A DNA stretch of 8,617 nt from an uncultured Prevotella sp. (GTDB taxonomy: Bacteria > Bacteroidota > Bacteroidia > Bacteroidales > Bacteroidaceae), in assembly GCA_900555035.1 (NCBI GenBank), contig USJX01000100.1, positions 1-8,617 of the forward strand. Direction: 5' to 3'. Under the pieces are notes generated by a model. It worked only from the letters and a program-made list of their open reading frames with translations. It had not been told where the DNA came from and searched no databases. This document shows, in pieces, positions 1 to 5,412 of the stretch (within the stretch, counting starts at the first letter, position 1; each line of letters begins with the position of its first letter). The position numbers were made by a program, and so were the translations under genes.

Positions 1-1807
1 TCTTATTGTTGAAGTTACGTCCCTGCTCGCAAAGGCTCTCGTCGAAGAGGATGTCGTTGCCTGCTGGAGCACTGAGCATCATACCCATACGAACGCCGTC
101 GGCACCAAACTTGTCAATCAGATCCAATGGGTCTGGTGAGTTACCGAGACTCTTGCTCATCTTGCGGCCCAGCTTGTCGCGAACGATACCTGTGAAATAT
201 ACGTGCTTGAATGGCATCTTGCCACGATACTCGTAGCCAGCCATGATCATACGTGCTACCCAGAAGAAGATGATATCCGGACCTGTTACGAGGTCGGAAG
301 TAGGGTAGTAGTAGTTGATCTCCTCGTTGTCAGGATGCTCAATGCCATCGAACAATGAGATAGGCCACAACCATGAAGAGAACCAGGTGTCGAGGCAGTC
401 GCTCTCCTGCTCAAGATCCTCAGCCTTGATGCTGGCGTTCTTCTCCTGAGCGAGCTTCAGAGCCTCCTCTGCAGTCTCTGCTACCACGAAATCCTTCTTG
501 CCGTCATTGTCGAAGTAGTAGGCTGGGATGCGGTGACCCCACCAGAGCTGACGGCTGATACACCAGTCCTTGATGTTCTCCAACCAGTGGCGATAGGTGT
601 TCTTATACTTCTTAGGGTAGAACTCTATGTCATCATCCATTACTGGAGGAAGGGCGATGTCAGCGAAGTGCTGCATCTTGAGGAACCACTGTGTAGAGAG
701 CTTTGGCTCGATAGGCACATTGGTACGCTCAGAGAAGCCCACCTTATTATTATAGTCCTCAATCTTCTCCATCAGACCGGCGTTCTGAAGGTCGATGGAA
801 ATCTGCTTGCGCACGTCCATGCGGTCCATACCTACATAGAGACCTGCTGCCTCGCTGATGGTACCGTTGTCGTTGAAGATGTCGATGGTTTCCAAACCGT
901 GCTTCAAACCGAGGGCGTGGTCGTTGATATCGTGAGCTGGAGTTACCTTCAAGCATCCGGTACCGAACTCGATATCTACGTATGTATCCTCGATAACAGG
1001 AATCTCGCGGTTTACGAGAGGCACGATTACGTGCTTGCCCTTCAGCCAGGTATTCTTCTTATCCTCAGGGTTGATACACATGGCAGAGTCGCCCATGATG
1101 GTTTCAGGACGGGTTGTTGCTACCACTGCATAGTATCCCTTCTCATCCTTGTGAATCACGTTCTCCTCGTCCACCTGCTGGCAGTCCTGCTCAACTACAT
1201 AATACTTCAGATGGTAGAGCTTAGAGTGCTCGTCCTTGTAGATAACCTCCTCGTCAGAGAGCGCAGTCTGAGCCTTAGGGTCCCAGTTAACCATGCGCAC
1301 GCCACGATAGATGAGCCCCTTCTTGTAGAGGTCGCAGAATACGTGGATAACGGCACGAGAGCGGGTCTCGTCCATGGTGAATGCAGTGCGGTCCCAGTCG
1401 CAGCTGGCACCGAGCTTGCGGAGCTGCTTGAGGATGATGCCGCCGTGCTCGTGAGTCCAGTCCCAAGCATGCTTGAGGAACTCATCGCGAGTAAGGTCAG
1501 TCTTCTTGATACCCTGCTGGGCGAGGCGGTTAACCACCTTAGCCTCGGTAGCGATACTGGCGTGGTCGGTACCTGGTACCCAGCAAGCGTTCTTGCCCTC
1601 CATGCGAGCACGGCGAACGAGAATGTCCTGGATAGTATTGTTGAGCATGTGTCCCATGTGGAGCACACCTGTTACGTTTGGTGGAGGGATTACCACCGTA
1701 TAAGGTTCACGACCATCTGGCTTAGAGCTGAAAAGCTTGTTGTCGAGCCAGTACTGATACCATTTACTTTCCACTGCTTGTGGATCGTATTTACTTGCTA
1801 ATTCCAT
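1..1807 (-). CDS. valS: Valyl-tRNA synthetase, N-terminal 602 codons (3' end outside window)
   Basis: Class I aminoacyl-tRNA synthetase that charges tRNA-Val with valine in the cytosol and hydrolyses mischarged threonine. Reading the minus strand from ATG at 1807 gives an open frame to the window edge. The HIGH-type ATP motif is HMGH at residues 50-53, preceded by PPPNVTG. The CP1 editing domain shows TTRPETIMGD near residue 231-240 and GTGCLKVTPAHD near 281-292. The second catalytic motif KMSKSLGN starts at residue 549. The family is usually around 870-890 residues in Bacteroidetes, so roughly the last 280 (anticodon-binding domain and C-terminal coiled coil) lie outside the window. The frame is intact. 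A -7-like promoter box sits at 1860-1867, leaving a purine-rich leader of about 50 nt on the coding strand. It is divergent from the small membrane protein gene. Confidence 0.98.
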   Translation of the reverse strand, partial: MELASKYDPQAVESKWYQYWLDNKLFSSKPDGREPYTVVIPPPNVTGVLHMGHMLNNTIQDILVRRARMEGKNACWVPGTDHASIATEAKVVNRLAQQGIKKTDLTRDEFLKHAWDWTHEHGGIILKQLRKLGASCDWDRTAFTMDETRSRAVIHVFCDLYKKGLIYRGVRMVNWDPKAQTALSDEEVIYKDEHSKLYHLKYYVVEQDCQQVDEENVIHKDEKGYYAVVATTRPETIMGDSAMCINPEDKKNTWLKGKHVIVPLVNREIPVIEDTYVDIEFGTGCLKVTPAHDINDHALGLKHGLETIDIFNDNGTISEAAGLYVGMDRMDVRKQISIDLQNAGLMEKIEDYNNKVGFSERTNVPIEPKLSTQWFLKMQHFADIALPPVMDDDIEFYPKKYKNTYRHWLENIKDWCISRQLWWGHRIPAYYFDNDGKKDFVVAETAEEALKLAQEKNASIKAEDLEQESDCLDTWFSSWLWPISLFDGIEHPDNEEINYYYPTSDLVTGPDIIFFWVARMIMAGYEYRGKMPFKHVYFTGIVRDKLGRKMSKSLGNSPDPLDLIDKFGADGVRMGMMLSAPAGNDILFDESLCEQGRNFNNK

Positions 1808-1859
1808 TGTTTCTATCTAATTTTTATTCTTTTTCTTTCTTTTTCCTTAAAAAACGGTG

Positions 1860-1867
1860 CAAAGATA
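1860..1867 (-). promoter_or_regulatory. valS promoter -7 element
   Basis: The minus strand reads TATCTTTG here, an exact match to the Bacteroidetes -7 consensus TAnnTTTG. It is 52 bp upstream of the valS ATG. At the expected -33 distance there is only a weak partial match (AATG for TTTG). The same TATCTTTGCAC string occurs upstream of the HU-like gene at 8039-8046. Confidence 0.7.
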
Positions 1868-1889
1868 CGAATTTTTGGGCGAAAAACAT

Positions 1890-1897
1890 TATCTTTG
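1890..1897 (+). promoter_or_regulatory. -7 element for the small protein/mazG set
   Basis: TATCTTTG on the plus strand is an exact TAnnTTTG match, 43 bp upstream of the ATG at 1941. The -33 position (tacg, 1866-1869) is a poor match to TTTG. It lies only 22 bp from the valS -7 element on the other strand, so the two promoters overlap back to back. Confidence 0.6.
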
Positions 1898-1940
1898 CAT
1901 CAAAATTATTAATTTTTGCACAAAACGATGGTTAGTAAAT

Positions 1941-2060
1941 ATGAATTGGGATATTATGGGAGCTTGGTTTCTCTTCAATGTAATGGTGTGTGTAGCTGCT
2001 GTTTCTTTCGCCATTTTCCTCAACACGAAGGCAGGCAAGAAATGGAAAGATAATCTTTAA
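1941..2060 (+). CDS. Small one-helix membrane protein, 39 residues
   Basis: Unrecognised small protein. I chose ATG 1941 over the longer frame from 1857, because the longer version would be translated from sequence upstream of the predicted promoter. The product begins MNWDIMGAWFLFNV and has a hydrophobic stretch of about 20 residues (roughly 7-27), ending in the basic, charged tail KAGKKWKDNL, as expected for a single-pass inner-membrane protein with its C-terminus in the cytosol. It ends 15 bp before mazG and shares its promoter, so the two are probably co-transcribed. The uninterrupted helix, its position behind a consensus promoter and the tight spacing to mazG support it being a real gene; there is no functional clue beyond that. 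Codon conservation in relatives would confirm it. Confidence 0.62.
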   Translation: MNWDIMGAWFLFNVMVCVAAVSFAIFLNTKAGKKWKDNL

Positions 2061-2075
2061 TGTGAGGTTAGAATT

Positions 2076-3047
2076 ATGCATACGAAAGAAGAAAAGTTAG
2101 CGGCGTTCAGCCGCTTGCTGGATGTGCAGGACCGTTTGCGCCTGCAGTGTCCATGGGATAAGAAGCAGACATTCGAGAGTCTTCGTCCGAATACCATCGA
2201 GGAGACTTTCGAGCTTTGTGACGCCTTGATGAAGCGCGATTACAAGGATATCAAGAAGGAGTTGGGCGATGTGCTGGAGCACGTGATGTTCTATAGCATC
2301 ATCGGCAGAGAAGACGGCGAGTTCGATATCTGCGATGTCTGCAATCAGGAAGCTGACAAACTGATGTTCCGCCATCCTTTCATCAACTGGAAGGAAGAGG
2401 GAGAATGGACTGTGGCGAATCCTGATATGTATATCAATGATGCGGGACAGGTGGTATATAAGGAGTCTGAAAAAGCAGAAACCGGGAAGGCAGATACAGC
2501 CAATTCGGATGAAACTCGGAAGGCAGAAACTGCCAATTCGGAAGAAACCCTGGCTCTGGGTGCCACCAAACCCAAGAATGCTGCCTCTGTAGAGAAAACC
2601 TGGGAGCAGATTAAGCAGCAGGAGAAAGATGGCAACGAGCGCGTTCTGAGCGGTGTGCCAAATTCCCTGCCATCCCTTATCAAGGCCTATCGCATTCAGG
2701 ACAAGGCACGAAACGTGGGCTTCGACTGGAAGGAGAAAGAGGATGTATGGGATAAGGTACACGAAGAACTCGAGGAACTCAAGGCCGAACTTGCCAAGGG
2801 AGATAAGGAGAATTCCACCCAGGAACTCGGCGATTTCCTCTTCTCCGTCATCAATGCAGCCCGTCTCTACAAGCTCAATCCTGACAATGCGCTGGAGAAG
2901 ACAAACCAGAAGTTTATCCGCCGCTTCAACTATGTGGAAGACCACTCGCTCAAGCAGGGCAAGAACCTGAAAGACATGAGCTTGGAAGAGATGGATCAAC
3001 TCTGGGATGAAGCCAAGAAGCAGGAAAAGCTTCAAAATGAGAAATAA
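2076..3047 (+). CDS. mazG: Nucleoside triphosphate pyrophosphohydrolase, MazG family
   Basis: Hydrolyses (d)NTPs to the monophosphate and pyrophosphate; the family cleans nucleotide pools and in E. coli modulates ppGpp. Two MazG domains are visible. The N-terminal one (about 1-103) has CPWDKKQTFESL at 25-36, the metal-binding EETFE at 42-46 and ELGDV at 62-66. The C-terminal one (about 188-315) has LSGVP, GFDW, EELEELKAEL at 230-239 and ELGDF at 250-254. The protein has 323 residues against about 260 in typical relatives. The excess is an insertion at about 104-172 between the domains, rich in Ala, Glu, Lys and Thr, with an internal repeat (KADTANSDET / KAETANSEET). All key acidic residues remain, so the enzyme is probably active. 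It follows the 39-residue gene by 15 bp and precedes a lipoprotein gene by 88 bp on the same strand. Confidence 0.95.
   Translation: MHTKEEKLAAFSRLLDVQDRLRLQCPWDKKQTFESLRPNTIEETFELCDALMKRDYKDIKKELGDVLEHVMFYSIIGREDGEFDICDVCNQEADKLMFRHPFINWKEEGEWTVANPDMYINDAGQVVYKESEKAETGKADTANSDETRKAETANSEETLALGATKPKNAASVEKTWEQIKQQEKDGNERVLSGVPNSLPSLIKAYRIQDKARNVGFDWKEKEDVWDKVHEELEELKAELAKGDKENSTQELGDFLFSVINAARLYKLNPDNALEKTNQKFIRRFNYVEDHSLKQGKNLKDMSLEEMDQLWDEAKKQEKLQNEK
2491..2550 (+). repeat. In-frame duplication inside the mazG insertion
   Basis: The DNA encoding KADTANSDET and then KAETANSEET repeats as two near copies, starting at aaggcagatacagcc (about 2488) and aaggcagaaactgcc (about 2519). It accounts for part of the extra length between the two MazG domains and looks like a slippage or unequal-exchange duplication that kept the frame. 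Confidence 0.7.
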
Positions 3048-3099
3048 AGCTTCAAGAAGTAATGCTTCAAGATGAAAAGCTTCAAGATGAGAAGTAAAG
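3025..3099 (+). repeat. GCTTCAA-based direct repeats across the mazG stop codon
   Basis: GCTTCAA occurs at 3029, 3049, 3064 and 3079 (spacings 20, 15, 15). The 25-nt block 3025-3049, which contains the last mazG codons and its TAA, recurs at 3075-3099 with two mismatches. The copy is not in the mazG frame. It fills most of the gap between mazG and the lipoprotein gene. Confidence 0.8.
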
Positions 3100-3135
3100 A
3101 AAAGTAAGATAATCAGATTTTAAAGATAAGAGATT

Positions 3136-3696
3136 ATGAAAAGATTAGTTTATGTGATGATGGCTCTGGTAGTACTTTTCGCTGCCAGCAGCTGTAAGGA
3201 TAAGAAAACCGTGCCAGTGATCAGCACCAACGATTCAGTGGCGCTGGAGGATGCGGAGAACGATTCAACCATCTATGGCGTGTGTGGCGAGGGAACCTCT
3301 ATGCACAGCCTGGAATTGATATCAGATGCAGGTGATACCCTCACCGTCTTCATCGACGATGAGCAGCCTGGCATCGTGCAGGGCGGACTCTTGGCAGGCG
3401 ACCGCATCGCCCTCATCGGCTACAAGGCGCAGGATGGCGAGATGCTTGCACAGAAAGTTATCAATCTTACTTCGCTCCTCGGCAAGTGGACTTCGATAGA
3501 CAAGAACTTCGATATCCTGGAAGGTGGCGAGGTGAAGAACAATGTGAAGGCGGAAACCAACCCTTGGACTACATGGAAGATCCTGAATGGTAAGCTCCTG
3601 CTTAACAAGGATACCTTTGCCATCGACAATCTGGGTCCGGATAGTCTGACGCTGGAGAATACGCAGGGCATCTACGTCTTCAAACGCCAGGAGTAA
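3136..3696 (+). CDS. Lipoprotein with C-terminal lipocalin-like domain
   Basis: The N-terminus MKRLVYVMMALVVLFAASSC is a lipoprotein signal: basic start, hydrophobic core, and lipobox ending at Cys20, which would be lipidated. The charged KDKK follows. Residues about 45-112 form a Gly-rich, beta-strand-like region (YGVCGEGTSMHSLELIS, GGLLAGDRIALIGYK). Residues about 113-184 resemble the lipocalin-like proteins common in Bacteroidetes (Lipocalin_3 type): a GKW at 116-118, WKILNGKLLL, LGPDSLTLE and the closing strand YVFKRQE. The protein presumably sits in the inner or outer membrane facing the periplasm; its ligand is unknown. It lies between mazG and RNase Z on the same strand. The two-part layout and the lipocalin assignment come from pattern recognition and would need a profile search. 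Confidence 0.88.
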   Translation: MKRLVYVMMALVVLFAASSCKDKKTVPVISTNDSVALEDAENDSTIYGVCGEGTSMHSLELISDAGDTLTVFIDDEQPGIVQGGLLAGDRIALIGYKAQDGEMLAQKVINLTSLLGKWTSIDKNFDILEGGEVKNNVKAETNPWTTWKILNGKLLLNKDTFAIDNLGPDSLTLENTQGIYVFKRQE

Positions 3697-3720
3697 GAAT
3701 GTAATTTTTAAGCGGTAGTA

Positions 3721-3765
3721 CGTCATCTCTATGGAAATGACGGAATGTCATCTCTATGGAAATGA
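3721..3765 (+). repeat. 19-nt direct repeat with hairpin upstream of RNase Z
   Basis: Two exact copies of GTCATCTCTATGGAAATGA lie at 3722-3740 and 3747-3765, a 25-nt period. The first copy folds as a small hairpin (CGTCAT 3721-3726 with ATGACG 3737-3742); the second has the same arms with one G-U pair. Each copy holds an ATG in the loop. If RNase Z starts at 3806, the repeat lies in its untranslated leader. Confidence 0.85.
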
Positions 3766-3805
3766 TGATACACCGTTTCTAACCTATAAGATTGCAATAA
3801 AAATT

Positions 3806-4720
3806 TTGGAACCATTTAAGATACATATTCTGGGGTGTGGCAGTGCGCTGCCCACCCTTAAGCATAACGCCTCCTCGCAGCTCATAGAGATGCGAGGCAA
3901 GTGCTTTATGGTGGATTGCGGAGAAGGAGCACAGATGCAGTTCCGCCGCTCCCATATTCATTTCTCCAAGCTCAATGCCATCTTCATCACCCACATGCAT
4001 GGCGACCATTGCTTCGGCTTGATGGGCCTGCTCTCTACGCTTGGAATGCTCGGTCGAACATCTAAGTTAAGAGTTTATGCTCCAAAAGATTATGAATCCC
4101 TGTTCAAGCAGCAGGTGGAGTATTTTATGCAGACCATGGAGTATGAGATGGAGATGATTCCGGTGGATACCGAGAAGCAGCAGATAATCTACGAAGACCA
4201 TTCGCTCACGGTGGAGACGGTGCCCCTGAAGCATCGCCTGCCATGCTGCGGCTTCATCTTCCGGGAGAAACCTACGCTGCCTCATATCCGCCGCGACATG
4301 ATAGATTACTATGGCATTCCTGTCAGTCAGATCAACAATATCAAGAATGGGGCTGACTGGACCAACGAGGAGGGTGAGGTGATTCCGAATGAAAAATTAG
4401 TGACACCTGCCGACCAGCCCCGCAGCTATGCCTACATGAGTGATACCCGCTATATCCCGAATCTCTGGGAGAAGGTGAAGGGCGTTACCCTGCTTTATCA
4501 CGAGAGTACCTACACCTCAGATCAGGAAGACCGTGCCAAAATCTACAACCACAGCACCGCCCGTCAGGCGGCGATGGTGGCGAGGGATGCCGGGGTAGGA
4601 AAACTGCTCCTGGGGCATTACAGTGCCCGGTATAACGACGAGAAAGTGTTGCTCAAGGAGGCAAAAGAGGTATTCGAAGAAAGCTATCTGAGCAATGAGG
4701 GAATGGTGATTTCTGTATAG
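3806..4720 (+). CDS. rnz: Ribonuclease Z (tRNA 3'-end processing)
   Basis: Zinc-dependent endonuclease of the metallo-beta-lactamase fold that trims tRNA 3' trailers. Counting from TTG 3806, the product is 304 residues, the usual length of the short bacterial form. Visible motifs: THMHGDH at 62-68 (zinc site), HRLPCCGF with His143, SDT with Asp213, YHEST with His232, and GHYSARY with His271. The frame is open back to ATG 3731, which would add 25 residues. I prefer TTG 3806 because it yields MEPFKIHILGCGSALPT, the normal family N-terminus, and because the extension is encoded by a short direct repeat with no protein-like character. It is the last gene before a strong terminator. Function is certain; the exact start is not. 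Confidence 0.95.
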   Translation: MEPFKIHILGCGSALPTLKHNASSQLIEMRGKCFMVDCGEGAQMQFRRSHIHFSKLNAIFITHMHGDHCFGLMGLLSTLGMLGRTSKLRVYAPKDYESLFKQQVEYFMQTMEYEMEMIPVDTEKQQIIYEDHSLTVETVPLKHRLPCCGFIFREKPTLPHIRRDMIDYYGIPVSQINNIKNGADWTNEEGEVIPNEKLVTPADQPRSYAYMSDTRYIPNLWEKVKGVTLLYHESTYTSDQEDRAKIYNHSTARQAAMVARDAGVGKLLLGHYSARYNDEKVLLKEAKEVFEESYLSNEGMVISV

Positions 4721-4769
4721 AAAATCTGTATAGAGAAATCTGTTATAGAAAAATCTATATAGAAAATAA
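4715..4769 (+). repeat. Degenerate 13-15 nt tandem repeat at the RNase Z 3' end
   Basis: Four tandem units of the type GTATAGAAAATCT lie at 4715-4727, 4728-4741, 4742-4756 and 4757-4769, differing by single-base changes and insertions. The first unit contains the last codon and the TAG stop of RNase Z. Confidence 0.75.
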
Positions 4770-4773
4770 GATA

Positions 4774-4822
4774 AAAAAAGCCTTGCATCAAAAAAAGTTT
4801 GATTTTTGGTGCAAGGTTTTGC
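4774..4822 (+). terminator. Rho-independent terminator after RNase Z
   Basis: A stem of 14 pairs with one G-U joins 4781-4794 (CCTTGCATCAAAAA) to 4803-4816 (TTTTTGGTGCAAGG), with a loop of 8 nt and TTTT following. An A-run precedes the stem, so it could also work on the other strand. It separates the RNase Z set from the sigma factor gene. Confidence 0.9.
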
Positions 4823-4857
4823 TATGATATTCGTTTAATCAGTAAAAAAGAGAAAAA

Positions 4858-5412
4858 TTGGAAACAGAAAAGCAACTTCTGGATGACGTAAAAGGCGGCA
4901 GTCAGGCAGCAATGCACCGGCTGTATGAGCGCTACGTAGGATATGCCATGGCGGTAGCGCTGAGGTATGTCCCTTTGCGTGATGATGCCGAGGATGTGGT
5001 GCAGGAGAGTTTCGTGAAGTTTTTCTCCAACATCGCCAGTTTCGATTTCCGGGGCGAGGGTTCGCTGAAGGCCTGGCTTCTCCGCATCGTGGTGAACGAA
5101 GCCATCAGCATGGCGAGGAAGCAATCCCGACTCACCTTTGTGGATGAGGTTCCTGAAGAGGTTCCAGACGAGGATCCTGAGGTAGAACGGGTGCCGCCTG
5201 CAGAATTAACGAGGATGATAGGCGAATTGCCCGAGGGCTATCGTCTGGTGCTCAACATGTTTGTGTTTGAGCAGCGCAGCCACAAGGAAATCGCCGAGCA
5301 GCTGGGCATCAAGGAAAGCTCCTCAGCCTCGCAATATCTGAGAGCCAAAAAGCTCTTGGCAAAGAAAATTAACGATTATTTGAATACATTAAACGAGAAA
5401 GAATATGAGTAA
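4858..5412 (+). CDS. ECF-family RNA polymerase sigma factor, TTG start
   Basis: Redirects RNA polymerase to a small set of promoters, usually in response to envelope signals. Sigma region 2 spans about residues 20-90, with the core-binding stretch DDAEDVVQESFVKFF (42-56) and region 2.4 around LKAWLLRIVVNEAISMARK (70-88). An acidic linker (VDEVPEEVPDEDPEVE) leads to region 4 at about 123-172, with the helix-turn-helix HKEIAEQLGIKESSSASQYL. There is no extra C-terminal domain. The start must be TTG 4858: an in-frame TAA sits at 4843 with no ATG between, and the first internal ATG (codon 19) would cut into region 2. Its end overlaps the next gene by 8 bp, the usual arrangement for a sigma factor and its membrane regulator. 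I see no good TAnnTTTG promoter upstream, so it may depend on its own or another alternative sigma. Confidence 0.95.
   Translation: METEKQLLDDVKGGSQAAMHRLYERYVGYAMAVALRYVPLRDDAEDVVQESFVKFFSNIASFDFRGEGSLKAWLLRIVVNEAISMARKQSRLTFVDEVPEEVPDEDPEVERVPPAELTRMIGELPEGYRLVLNMFVFEQRSHKEIAEQLGIKESSSASQYLRAKKLLAKKINDYLNTLNEKEYE

Noticed and set aside
533..1801. Open frame of 422 codons on the plus strand opposite valS
   Set aside because: It is antisense to a certain valS with intact motifs; the product is Leu/Val-rich without recognisable domains, as expected from the complement of a codon-biased gene.
1808..1860. T-box leader upstream of valS
   Set aside because: The leader is only about 50 nt, purine-rich, and has no room for the T-box stems; T-boxes are not expected in this group.
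2097..3035. Open frame of 312 codons opposite mazG
   Set aside because: It lies fully antisense to MazG; its Leu/Ile/Phe-rich product mirrors the Glu/Lys-rich sense protein and shows no family.
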